Source of the DNA: Mesorhizobium sp. 131-2-1
GTDB lineage: Bacteria; Pseudomonadota; Alphaproteobacteria; Rhizobiales; Rhizobiaceae
Reading direction: 5' to 3'
NCBI RefSeq assembly: GCF_016756535.1
Contig: NZ_AP023247.1
Span: 2,046,501-2,110,500, forward strand
Length of the DNA: 64,000 nucleotides
In this document: positions 25,998 to 37,400 of the stretch, piece by piece
Numbering within the stretch: position 1 is the first letter of the stretch
How the letters are laid out: each line of letters opens with the position of its first letter
Notes under the pieces: generated by a model
Databases searched by the model: none
The model's input: the letters and a program-made list of their open reading frames with translations, nothing else
Told to the model about the DNA's origin: nothing
Position numbers and translations under genes: made by a program

Positions 25998-26992
25998 GGA
26001 TATTTCAGCGCGACCGTGGCGCCACCCTTGGTCAGCAGAAGTTCCGTCTCGCCAATGTGCTTGATGGTCCAGCCGTCATTCGTGAAGGCGCCTTCGTGAT
26101 AACGTGCGCCGTCGGCTGCGATGACGTAGGGCCGCTCGCCATACCAGATCGCCTGCAGCGTCAGGCGCGGAGCCTGCTCCGCGTTGCCGACCATGACGTT
26201 GGAGGCGAGGGGAATGTGCGCGCCGAACGCCTGGTCGAACCAGGATTGCGTTTCCGTCCAGGCACCACTCTTGTCATTCGGGATCATGCCCGAGACAACG
26301 AGGCGTCCAGGCGAACGCTCAACGGTCAATGTGCTCATGCCGGATTGTTCGAGGCGCTGCCTGAGTTGGCTTTCCGCTTCGGCGGCGCTCTGGATTTGCG
26401 CCGGCGACGAATCGTCGAGGACTTCCTGGCCCGGCTCGCCGGCGAAGGCCATTCTGACCGGCTCGCCGTCGTGAGAGGACGCCTTCGCGCCGATGTCGGG
26501 CTTGGCGAAAGAGAACCCGTTCGCGGCAATGGAAACAGCGAATACGGCGAAGAGAACGCTGACCGCAATCAGCACGGAGCGGTTGGAAAAGGACCACCGG
26601 CCCGTGGGGCGTTTCGGGCTGACCAGCCGGATACGGGCGCCGCCGACACTTAAGATGAGCGGCAGCCTGCAGCTTCTGCCATGTCCCTCATGGATGGTCT
26701 CGCCCGTGGCGAGCGTGACGTCACCGCCGACGGCCTCGATTTCAAACTGGCTGCCCTTGCGCCGCAGCCTTGCGTGGATCGGCGCGATGCCGGCATCCCT
26801 GAGGACAACGTCCGACTCCGTGCTGGAGCCGATCGTATACTGTGGCTCGACCAGGCTGAGTTCGGCGCCGGCGTGATATCCATGGATTACGCTGAGCGCA
26901 ACGGAGCCGGACGCCGGGGAGGGGGCGACAATCGTTCGGAGCAGGCGCGCCGGCGCCGCATCCAGATATCTGCCGATAGGACTAGCGGCCAT
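25994..26992 (-). CDS. sctD: T3SS inner-membrane ring protein SctD with FHA domain
   Basis: 332 residues. About 28-125 form an FHA-like domain (HAGAELSLVEPQYTIGSSTESDVVL and APIHARLRRKG), a single transmembrane helix lies near 138-160 (NRSVLIAVSVLFAVFAVSIAA), and the periplasmic part has BON/ring-building features (GRLVVSGMIPNDKSGAW). This is the layout of the outer of the two inner-membrane rings of the injectisome. The stop overlaps the following reading frame by four bases. An FHA fold usually binds phospho-Thr peptides, but in SctD it mostly serves ring packing. Confidence 0.82.
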   Translation of the reverse strand: MAASPIGRYLDAAPARLLRTIVAPSPASGSVALSVIHGYHAGAELSLVEPQYTIGSSTESDVVLRDAGIAPIHARLRRKGSQFEIEAVGGDVTLATGETIHEGHGRSCRLPLILSVGGARIRLVSPKRPTGRWSFSNRSVLIAVSVLFAVFAVSIAANGFSFAKPDIGAKASSHDGEPVRMAFAGEPGQEVLDDSSPAQIQSAAEAESQLRQRLEQSGMSTLTVERSPGRLVVSGMIPNDKSGAWTETQSWFDQAFGAHIPLASNVMVGNAEQAPRLTLQAIWYGERPYVIAADGARYHEGAFTNDGWTIKHIGETELLLTKGGATVALKYP

Positions 26993-27113
26993 GCCACTTC
27001 ATCTCCGCCGATGACGAATTCAAATGCAGCCTGACGACGGCGCCGAAAGATTTCTGCCGTGCACGTACGCCGCCGGTTGCTAGCGGCGGCGTATGGAATC
27101 GAGAATTCCTGCC

Positions 27114-27299
27114 TTAGGCCTTTTCAGCCGACTGGCCGAGCGTCCTGGCGGTGCTCATCAACATGTCATGCTGGGATTTCGCGATCTCTTTTGTGATCTC
27201 GAGGCCAAACATGCGCTCCTGGTGCTTGATCATCTTGTCCAGGTTCTGTTCCGGCGACCCTGCAGAGCCGGACGTAATGGGAGGGGTAAAAGCCATCAT
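27114..27299 (-). CDS. Small helical T3SS component (needle or inner-rod candidate)
   Basis: 61 residues behind an excellent AAGGAG; starts at ATG 27299 or 27296. After a short Pro/Ser/Gly-rich head, a single long amphipathic helix runs to the end (LDKMIKHQERMFGLEITKEI, then MLMSTARTLGQSAEKA). The size, absence of Cys and Trp, and extended helix fit T3SS polymerising subunits (SctF) or rod proteins (SctI). A NolB/SctI-like gene is present elsewhere in the window, so SctF is the open role. It is the first gene of the minus-strand block, 121 bp before sctD. I cannot confirm the family. Confidence 0.6.
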   Translation of the reverse strand: MMAFTPPITSGSAGSPEQNLDKMIKHQERMFGLEITKEIAKSQHDMLMSTARTLGQSAEKA

Positions 27300-27389
27300 T
27301 GTCTCCTTGAGGACTATTCAAGTTACAAACTCCGGACTCACACCGCTGCGATCCGGCAGGTTACGAAACCAACTTAAGGCAGCATGACC

Positions 27390-27442
27390 GAAATTGAAAG
27401 TCCAGTTGGAATATTTGAACCAATTCAGTTCCAACTGTTGCG
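27390..27442 (+). promoter_or_regulatory. Composite regulatory element, copy A (upstream of rpiR)
   Basis: Two blocks separated by 12 variable bases recur on the minus strand at 40505-40453. Block 1 (27390-27410) reads GAAATTG, A, AAGTCCA, G, TTGGA; 19 of 21 bases match the other copy. Block 2 (27423-27442) reads ATTCAGTTCC then AACTGTTGCG; 17 of 20 match. An inverted repeat, CAGTTGGAA (27403-27411) against TTCCAACTG (27429-27437), lies within it. TTGCGT at 27438 could be a -35 with TAACCT at 27461 as -10. The rpiR start is 38 or 53 bp downstream, depending on start codon. Confidence 0.6.
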
Positions 27443-27479
27443 TAACCGGCGTTCCAGGAGTAACCTGCGAAACGGGTGA

Positions 27480-28367
27480 ATGGGGTATTTCAGGATGGAA
27501 AAAGGTCCTTTGGCGGAGCTGTTGGTCGAACGGTTCGAGAATATGCCGCCGCAATTACGTGTCGCCGCTCGTTTCGTGCTGGATCATCCCAAGGATGTCG
27601 CACTGATGTCGATGCGCGAGCAGGCGCACCAGGCCGGCGTTTCGCACAGCACGATGATGCGGCTGGCGCGATGGCTCGGCCTTGATGGCTACGAGGACAT
27701 GCGCAGCCTTTATGCGCGCGCGCTGCGCGAGACGACCGCCGGTGAGCCGGCGCGGCAGGGTAAGCAGCATGGCGACTCGGGATATTCGACTGTCGGGGTC
27801 GTTGCCGATACGCTCGCGGCCCAGATCGCGAGTCTCGGCGAATATGGCAGTGCCATGCAACTCATCGCCGCCGCCGGCCTCCTTGCGCGATCTGCCAATC
27901 TGTTCGTCCTCGCGTCGCGCTCCGCCTATCCGATCGCGAACCACTTTGCTCACATCATGTCGTTTCTGGCCGGCGACGATCGCAAGGTGATGCTCGTCGG
28001 CGAGATAGGCGGAGCCGGCCTGGATATCCTTCAGCACGCGGGACGTGGCGATGTGCTTCTGGCTATGGGCATGTCGCCGTATGAACGCACGACGATCGAC
28101 GTGGCGCGCCAGTCGGTTCGGCAAGGTGTCGACGTGGTGGCAATCACCGACAGCAGCGTGTCTCCGCTGGCCCGGATCGCGCGGGAAACAATTATCGTCA
28201 CGTCGAATTCTCAGTCGTTCTTCCGCAGCATGGCGCCGGCGTTCGCCGCCGTCGAGATTCTGGCGGCACTGACGGCAGTGCAGTCTGAAACGAATGCCGC
28301 AGAACGGGTAAAACAGTCGGAAGAGCAGCTTGCCGCTTTCGGCATCTATTGGAAGCCCCCTCGATAA
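27480..28367 (+). CDS. RpiR/MurR-family regulator with SIS domain
   Basis: 295 residues from ATG 27480, or 290 from ATG 27495. An N-terminal HTH_6 domain (ELLVERFENMPPQLRVAARF, then AHQAGVSHSTMMRLARWLG) is followed by a sugar-isomerase (SIS) fold from about 135 to 270 (VLASRSAYPIANHFAH and VLLAMGMSPYERTTIDVARQ). SIS domains bind phosphorylated sugars or sugar acids. It is divergent from the sctD block and co-directional with the giant gene 76 bp later. An RpiR regulator inside a T3SS locus is unexpected and may link secretion to a carbon or cell-wall sugar signal; that is inference. Confidence 0.88.
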   Translation: MGYFRMEKGPLAELLVERFENMPPQLRVAARFVLDHPKDVALMSMREQAHQAGVSHSTMMRLARWLGLDGYEDMRSLYARALRETTAGEPARQGKQHGDSGYSTVGVVADTLAAQIASLGEYGSAMQLIAAAGLLARSANLFVLASRSAYPIANHFAHIMSFLAGDDRKVMLVGEIGGAGLDILQHAGRGDVLLAMGMSPYERTTIDVARQSVRQGVDVVAITDSSVSPLARIARETIIVTSNSQSFFRSMAPAFAAVEILAALTAVQSETNAAERVKQSEEQLAAFGIYWKPPR

Positions 28368-28443
28368 GACCTGGAAGGTTGCGATCGGGCGGGCGTGACG
28401 GCAGCCAGGCTGCCGGCAACGGTGATTTCCGGAGGTCGTCCAG

Positions 28444-31400
28444 ATGGTTCGCCCGATAACGCTGAACAAGCCGCCCGTCCAGCCGCAAAAGGTCAACGCC
28501 TCGGCAAACGCCGCGCAGATAGCGCGGCTGGAGGCGCAGGCCGCGCAGCTTAGGGAACAGATCAGGCTCGCCAACAGAATGGGCGAGCGCGATTGGGCGG
28601 CACAGGCTCGCCAGGAACTGGCGCAGCTCAACACGCAACTGAGTTCGCTTCAGCCGCCGCCGGCAGCAGCTCAGGCGGCGCCGGGTGTCAACGTCGTGAA
28701 CGCCAGCAATGGCACATCCGGCAACGGCACGACGGTGACGCCGGCTCTCTACATGCGGCCCGATCTCGGGGCACCCACGCTGACGCAGGTGAAACTTGAC
28801 GGAAGCAAGCCCGAAGACAACTCCGCGGAAGCGACGACCGCCCGCAACATTGTCAACGATGTCACCGGCGGCAAGAGCATCGACCAGATTGCCTCTGCCC
28901 GGGGCATGACGCGCGAACAGGTTGTCGCCGCGCTCAGGTCCGGCGGGATGACTGTGTCGACCACCGATCCGACAAGCGGCAATGGCGACGTTCAGACGAC
29001 GAAGATCACCGATGCCGGCGGCCGCACCGTCACGCAATATTACGACTACCAGCACGACAGCTACTATACGAGCATCCAGCAACAACCCAACGGCGCAGCA
29101 ACCACCACGCCGGTCCGCGACGGGCTCGGACGCAAGGAAACCAGCAGCTACAATTCCGACACCGGCGCCATCACGACGCGCTATGAAGACGATCTCGGAA
29201 CGGGCACCGTCACCGAGCGGACGTCGCTGCCCAACGGGGCTTCGGTGGAAACGGTGACACCGGGCGCCGGCCCGTCGCTTCCCGTCACCACCGTCACCGG
29301 TCCGGACGGCCGCAAGACTATACTGGCGGCCTCCCAGGATCCGGGCGGGGCAAGCACCGGGAAGATCAAGCAGGACCTTGCCGACGGAAAAAGCATCGAG
29401 CAGATCGCGCAGGAAAACGGCCTCACCAACGAACAGGTGATCGCCGAATTGCAGGCCGCCGGCTATCAGGTCAAAACGCAGCAGCCGACGAGCGACAATG
29501 GCGACGTGCAGTCGGTCGAAATCGTCGACCCGCACAGCGGCGACAAGACCGTCTACTCTCACGACTATCAGCACGACGCGCGCACCGTCACGACCACGGT
29601 CGACGGCAAGGAGACGTCGCACTCCGTCGATGGCAACGGCAAGACCCGCAGCAGTGTGCGCGACACCAAGACGGGCGAAACCACGACCACGATCGTCGAT
29701 CCGAAGGCCGGAACCGAAACCAAGATCGTCACCGACAAGGACGGCCGAGTGACGACGACCACCACCGAGAAGATCAATGGCGGCAAACCTGTCGAGTACG
29801 AGGTCAAGCCGGGCGACAACCTGACCCTGATCGCGCGGAAATATGGCGTATCGCTGGATGATCTCAGACGGACGAATCCGGAGCTTTTCAGCTCGTCTCG
29901 CGACCCGGACGTCATCCACGCGGGCGAAAAGATCACCATCGAAAACGGTACGCGCACGACCGTAGAAATCACCTTCAACGGTTATACGCTGACCACCAAG
30001 CCCGATGGCAGCATGACGCTGCACAACGACACGACCGGCAGCGACCTGAAGATCGAGGTTGGCACGGCGCAGCAGGCGTTGGCCGAACTGCTGCTAGCGA
30101 TCAACCCGCAGAGCAAAGATCCCGGACAGGCCAAGACCGACACGGTCCTGAAGACCATTCTGGAAGGTGTGCTCGGTGGGGCAAGTCCCGAGCTTGCCCA
30201 GGAAGTCGCAGACAAGCAGCAAGCCGTAAAGGACGCGATCAAGCAATATGGTGGCGGCAAGCCTGCGACGCCGAATCTCGACGGCAGCGCCACATCGGTT
30301 GGCGCGTTCGGCGAGCCGCCGTCGGCTACGGCTCCGTCAGGCGGCAAATGGGTGCCGCTGATGGTCGACGGGAGCTGGCAATGGTTCGACCCGAAAGTTG
30401 CGCAGGCGATCGCCGCCGAAAACGCTGTGATAGCGCGTCTCGGCGAAGCACAGGCAAAGCCTGAACAGAGCGGAGCCCAACTCGACGTCTATGCGCTGGA
30501 TCCGGAATATAAGGGAGCCATGACGGGTGCCGAGACGACACTCGACAAGGTCTTGGCGCCTTATGGGCTGCAATGGCAGGCTCCCGAGCCGAAAGGCACG
30601 CTTGCAGACGCACAACAGCGGCTGACCACCGCCAACAACATGCTTCAAAGTGCCAGCACTGCCAGGGCTGAGTACGAGGAGGGCAAGAGGAGCCTCCTTG
30701 ATGCAATAGGCAAGCAGGCAACGCTGCCGGTGCTCAGCGATCCAAGCAAGCCGTCCGTAGGGAAGCCCGGCGGGCCCACCAGCGAGGAAGTCAACCTGCA
30801 GGGCAAGGCTAAGCACGCCGAAGTCACGCAGCTCTTTATCAACGCGGCGCTGCACACTGCGCGAGGCAACAAGGCCACGATCGACCAGATGGTCGGTGTG
30901 ACAGAGCTGGAGCTTGCCGAGGCCAAGCCAGGCAGCCCCGAGCATACCGAAATCAATGGTCGGCTCGAGGGCCTGAAAGGGCTGCAGGAGGCGGCAGCCA
31001 GCCAGGTGACCCTGGCTGAGGCGTATCAGGAATTTGGAGTTGCGCAAAAAAATGCGGCCGACCTTGCCGTGAAGGTCGAGCCGATCAAGCAAGCCTTGAT
31101 CGCGCGAGCGATGCAGAGAAATCCGCACCATTTTGATTGGGACGGCTACACGAACGGTGCTGGCGAGAACACGGGCAAACTGAAATCGCAGGAAGTGATC
31201 GAGGAAAATGGACAGCTCTATCTCGTAAACACCTATGAGAATGATGTTTTCACCGATGAACACGGCAATGACACGCCAGTCCTGAAATATGCTCTGACGT
31301 ACGATCTCGGCGACAAGAAAATCAGGGATGATTTTCGCAACGATCCGCTCAACAAGCAGTGGCAGGCGTTGTTGGCGTCGACGAAAACCTCGACGTCGGC

Positions 31401-34400
31401 GTCGGCTTCGGTCTGCACGCCCTATGGGACAGGTTCGCAATCGGCGCTGGCGGCGGCCAAATCCAAGATCATCGGCGTGCAGGTCGAGCGGCTCGACGCA
31501 CAGCTGAAAGATGCGAAAACCAAGCTCGTCGACGCGACGACGGCGCGCGACAACGCGATAACCAAACATGGCGGGGGAACCGCCGAAGCCCCCACAGGCA
31601 CGCTTCAACCAGGCGAGGCGCCGGTCAAGATCACCGTAAACGGCCGCGATCTTTGGGTCGCACCGGAGGTTGCCGCTGCCTACGAGAAGGAAGGAGCGGG
31701 CGCAATCGGTGCCAGTGGCAAGTCGGTCCGGATCGAGATGGATGGCCAGTGGCTTTGGGTACACCCCGAAGTGGCGGCCGCTGAAATCGACAGGGGTTTG
31801 GCAGAAACCGAGAAGTCTCAATTGGAGACCTGGGAAAAGGATGTCCGCCCTGCGATGGTGGCGGCGCGCGATTGGTACGGCTTCTATGCAAGCAACCCCA
31901 AGCTTCTGACATATGGCAATGAGGAGCATGAGGCGCGGCTCAAAGACACCTACTTCAAGGAGCATAAGGACCAGGCGCTGGCCAGCTACCAGGTTCAGTT
32001 CAAGCAGTTGTACGACAACGGGTTCACTGGCGAATACAAGCAATACAGGCCTGGCGAACTCAGCGGCGCGGTTGCCCGCGCGCTCGGTCTCGACGCATCG
32101 AGCGAGGGGGTCACGAAGGTTACCGAGGAGATCACCGATCGTGCCGGCGAAAACGCAGAGGTCAAGGTCGTGCCGATCTTCTCGCTCGATGGCGGGATGG
32201 AATCGTCGACGGCATTGTTCGCGATCAAGAACGACGGAAAGGAAATCGGCTATGTCGACAGCTCCGGCAAATACTACGGCAGCTTCGACGAATTCCAGCA
32301 TGAGAACCGCATCTTCAGCCAGAGCGGCAAGCTGATCCTGGCCAAGGGCGGCGACATGAAACTTGGCGCCGACGGCTTCTCACTCGACGAAGTGGAGATC
32401 GCCGACGCACGCAAGGTGGATTTCTGGGACAAGGCCACCGACATCGGGCTTGGCATCGTGGCCGGCACCGCCACCATCGTCTCGTTCATTCCAGGCGGTC
32501 AATGGGCCATTCCTATCGCGATCACCTCCGGTGCGGCTCTTGGCGGCAAGACTCTCTACAAGGAAGGTGAGCACCTGCTTCAGGGCGGCGACTTCGATGG
32601 TCAATCGGCCTGGAATATCGCGACCGGAGTGACCGCGTTCCTGCCCGTAGGAGCCGGTGCCCTGCGCACGTTCGGCCTGGCAAGGGCCGGCTTGTCCACG
32701 TCCGAGGCGTTTGCAGGCGGGTTCGGGATGGCGCGCATGAGCGACGCCAGCTGGGGCATTGGCAAACTGCGCGTAAACGTAACGCAATCCTCTTATGCCG
32801 AACAGGCAGCGAGCTATCTGCAAAGCGGCAGCAAGCTGACTACCGCAGCCTGGGGCCTTGATGCCGGGGGCGTGGTCACCGGTATCCCGGTGCTTGCCAG
32901 ATCGGCGGAGGATCTGGCAAGGCACGGCGGTGAAATGTCATTCGCCGAACTTGCGAACGCCATCATGGGCATCGGCACCGGCGCGGTCGGCACGGGCCTG
33001 GGCGGCCGCTCGCTGCTGTACAACATGCCGGGGGCGGCTGGTCCTCGGAGCGGCGACGCGACTCCCGCATCGGGCTTTCCACCGCCGGGCGGACCGGATT
33101 CGGGGCCGCGACCGCGGGCCGTCTACGAGATGGGCCAGGACGGTGTCTACAGGCCCACCGGCGAACAGGTCATGCCGGATCCGAATGAGATCGTTATCGA
33201 CGGCGAGGTGATCAGCGAAGCCAGCGGCCAGCAGGAGCCCGGTTTCAGCGCTCGGGAGGGAGCCGGAAATCCAGTTGGTCAGCGCGCGCTGCCGGCCGGC
33301 GAGTCAGAGGGTCAGAACCAGCCGCCACCGACAGGCGACAAGAACGATCCATCAGGCAACAGTCAGCCGTCGCGGCCGATCGTTTTGCATGGGCCATTCG
33401 ACGGCGCTGGAGGCGGTGATCCGACGATGCTGCCGGGCCGCGATCCAGATGGCTTGGCCGTGCGAAGCCCATCCAACCACACTGACGGCGATCCCATCAT
33501 CGTGTCGAGCAAGCCGAGCGTGACAGACGCCCCCGTGCATCTCGTGTGGGATTCGAACACGCGCAGCTTCACCGGCACGCCTGAACGCGACACAAGCGGG
33601 TATGTCTACACCAGCGGCAAGGATCCAAAAGCACCCTCGGCCTATCTCGACGGCTTGACTGCCGAACAGCTCGTGACCCGATACGAGCAGGAGAAAAGCT
33701 ACTATTCCAGCCGTGAGCTGGCCGAGCGCTATGGTCCGGCTGGCATTCCAGAAACGCCGCGGAGGACAGTGGACGAAAGCGCAGCTCCTGGCGCCAACCC
33801 ACCGGCAGGCGTTATGCCGGCCAAACAGAAGAACTGGGGAGATTTCAGGATATCCGCGCTCGGACGAGTCCGGTTCAACTCCGATCCGTTAAACCTGGCT
33901 GTCCATTCGATCCCGGGTGTGCCTGAGGCATTCCAACTGGGATCGCCGACCTGGCGGTCCTACATGGTGGGCTTCGGGACACGCACCGATTATCGTGCCC
34001 TTTGGCAGTCATTTGCCGACAGCGTCAAATACCGGTCGCTCGAACCCGCACGCTATACTCTCGGCAAAGAACTGGGAATCTCCATTCGCCCAAACGAGCA
34101 TCGCAATATCACGCTCGCCCAACTTGGCCTTAAGGTTCAGCGCCAGACTGCCTTTCAATTCAAAGGGCAGGATCTTCTCGACGCGGCCCGTCAAGGGCTG
34201 TTCGGCGACGCCTCAGACTCTGTCTTTACGGTGATGCCGCGTTCTGCCCGTGTTGAGGGTCCGACGGGGAATAAGGGTTGGGCCGTTGAGCTCACATTCG
34301 CCCTCGCCCTCCGCTCAAAGCGGGCGATTTTGAAGGACGGTGAAAGCGACTTTCTGCGTCAACCAGCTGACGGCAAAACAGAATTCTCAGAGTTCGACGG

Positions 34401-37400
34401 CGACGTTCCGTATCGAAAAGTTTATCTGGAGGACAAGTATTACCTGACGAGTTTGCTGAGTATCGAGAAGCGCTACGAAGTGGCGATGAACGCAACATTG
34501 CCCAAGGGAACGATCGTCAATTCAGAATTCGTCGACGCAAACAGGGGAGTGCTTGATCGCCTCCGATTGAGGGCCCAGTTCGTCGTGAAAGACAAGCACA
34601 CGGCGGAGGCTCTTGCCGACAATCCTGACATGAGCACCATCCGAGAACTGGTGGCGTCGGGCGAAATCGATGCTCAGAAATCGATATTGTTCATTCCTGG
34701 CTCAGGAAGTGGAATGCGGCAATCTGCTGTTCCCGGATTGGCACTGGGAGAGACGATTGTCGATCTCACGGGAAAAAGTCGACGCGTGTGGGATGCCGGC
34801 GCAAGCCGGCTCGAGGTCATCGTCAACGAGGCATTCCACAAATTCCTGCCGAGTCCCGATCGCATTCTACTGCGCAAACTGCCTGCGCCCTACAATCATT
34901 ATGTTCGCTCGGGCGGCCCGATCTATGTCAACCTTTTCGGCAAGCGTGAGGCTGTCGCGGCGACACTTGACGTCACGCTTGCGGTGCGGAGCCCGGCCCT
35001 CAAGTTGCACGTGCCCTCCGTCCCGTTCCTCCAATTGCCATTGGCCTTCACGGGCGAAATCAGGTTCTTTTACCGAACGAATTTGCCTGAGGTCGCCCCG
35101 ATCGTCGCGAAAGCCGATTTCGTTAGACGTGGATTTACCTTCGACGACAAACTGCCTGTGGAAATAGCGGTTCCGCGCTGGCTGCATGAACTCGACCAGC
35201 GTGCCGACAGGGGAGGAGGTTTCGCATTTCCGAGAGGCGGCCGGGCGTCTTTCGCAAAATGGCTGGATGAACTCGAAACGACCGCGACACCCAGCCAGAA
35301 GGCCGACATTGAGGCGTTCCGCCAATCCACTTTGCTGTCACTCGAGGATGAGGCTTTCATTCCACCCGGCGCGATGAGCGCCGTCCGTGACTTCCTCGAG
35401 ACACAGGCAAAACCAATAGAGATGCCTCCGCCGGAATTTACCTATCTGGCGCCATCCGACCAGCAGCAGCCGCTTGCGCGCTGGTATCAAGTGCATGGAG
35501 TTGCTCCTTCGCCTTCAACAAGGCCTCTTTGGTTTCGACGGCCAACGCCCCCGCCTGGGCAAGACGCGGCCGCCGGCGTCGCCAACGCGGCGTCGGCCGG
35601 GAAACCAGCTTCCGCCGAGACCGGCGCGGCGACCGAAGCCGGCGCGCGGAGAACCCTGCAGCTTCAGGACGAGAGCGGCAATGTGATCGTCGCCGAGATA
35701 CTGGGCACCGGGCCGAGCAGCCCGGAACAGGTTTATGTGCCGCCGGCCGATGGACCAAAAGCGCGCGGCGACGAGCCGGAACTGATGCACAAGTCTCATA
35801 TCCTGTTCCGGGACCCGGAAACGGGAGAAGCATACGTCCTGCCATGGGTGCGCGGTGCCTCCGAGGATCATGTGCCGGGCAGCCAGGGGCGGCCGGAGGG
35901 AGAAGCCGAGCCGTCGCAGGCAACTCCGGCCAGGAAGGCAATCGAGGCTGCGCCGCCGACGACCTATTCGCTGCAACAGGTCCGCAACATGCGGCAGCCT
36001 GAAAAATGGAAAGCCGGCGAGACTTACACACGCGAACTCAATGGGTCGCTTGGAGAGGCGCATTTCCCGGTCGCGGCCAATCCGACCGGCCCGCATCCCG
36101 TCTTCGGCGAGGGCGGGCGCTACGTGGATTCGCCTGTCTTCAAGAGCCAGGACGTGATCGAGGCCATCGAGGTCAAGACCTACCATCGCTGGACGACCAT
36201 CAACGGTGTCGCCCAGATGCGCGAAGTGCCGCTGACGCCAAAACTGCAGGAGCAGATCAACAAGGATGTAGCGCTGCGCGACGAGAACCCGGCCTATCAG
36301 CCGCGCTGGGTTTTCCTCGATGCGCCGCCTTCCGCGGAATTGCAGCGGGCGCTCGATGACGCGGGGATTGTCGGCAACATCTTCGGACACAGCAAGCCCG
36401 CCACGGCAACACCGCAATCTCAACCGGCGTCGAACCAGGTCGCTGCGGGCCGAACCATCCGTCTCCAGGACAGGAATGGCGAGGTGATCGTCGCGGCAAT
36501 GCTGGGCACGGAGCCGAGGAGCCCCGAACAGGTTTACGTGCCGCCTTCCGATGGACCGCGCGCCCCGGCCGATGCTCCGGAGGTGCAGGACAAGACGCAT
36601 ATACTGGTCTACGACCCCAACACGGGTGAAGCCGTCGTGCTGCCGTGGATACGTGGCGCTTCCGGTGGCCACGCGCTCACCAGAGATGGCGTCAGAGCGA
36701 CTCCGCTTGACCAGGTGCCGGATCTCGCCATGGGCGATTTCCAGCCGAACCAGATTCCGTGGCTCAAGCGCGAGCAGGTGGCCGAGCTGACGAAACAGCA
36801 GTTCCGCGACATGGATCGGGCCGGCTTGCTGCCTTATCTGACCAAGGGCCAGCTGCGCGGTATTCCGAAGGCCAAGATAGGCTATGTCAACATCGCGGGC
36901 CTCGAGGCGAAACAGATTGCCTGGCTGACCGAGGGCCACGTCCGGAATATGACCGACCAGCAGTTCCGGGATCTCGGCAAGGCCGGTTTGACACCCCACC
37001 TGACGAAACCACAGGTGCGGGCGACCAAAGGAGAGATGGTCGAGTTCGTTGACATGTCGACATTGGAAGCGCGCCAGGTTCCGTGGTTCAAGCCCGGCCA
37101 GGTCGCGAAGTTCACGTCACAGCAATTCAAGGATCTGGGCGAGGCCGGATTGCTGAAGAACCTCACCGAGGCCCAGATTCGGGCGATCCCCGAAAGCATG
37201 ATCGATTCCGTTGACGTGGCGAAGCTCGATCCCGGGCAACTGCCGTGGTTGACCGAGAAGCAGATCCCGGTGCTGACGCGCGATCAATGGGGTGCTTTCA
37301 CGATCCACCACATCGAAGCCCTGACCAAGCCGCAGATCGAAGCGGCGACATCAAAACAGTTCGAGGAAATGAGCCCCGGCCAGTTCCGCAAGTTCACGCC

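Noticed and set aside
27300..27479. tts box for a TtsI-type regulator
   Set aside because: I looked in the T3SS intergenic regions for the rhizobial tts-box consensus and saw no convincing match; the shared element found here is different.
28198..32301. Long antisense open frames (608 and 654 residues) over the start of the giant gene
   Set aside because: No recognisable domain or ribosome-binding site; the plus strand has clear LysM and repeat homology in one frame.
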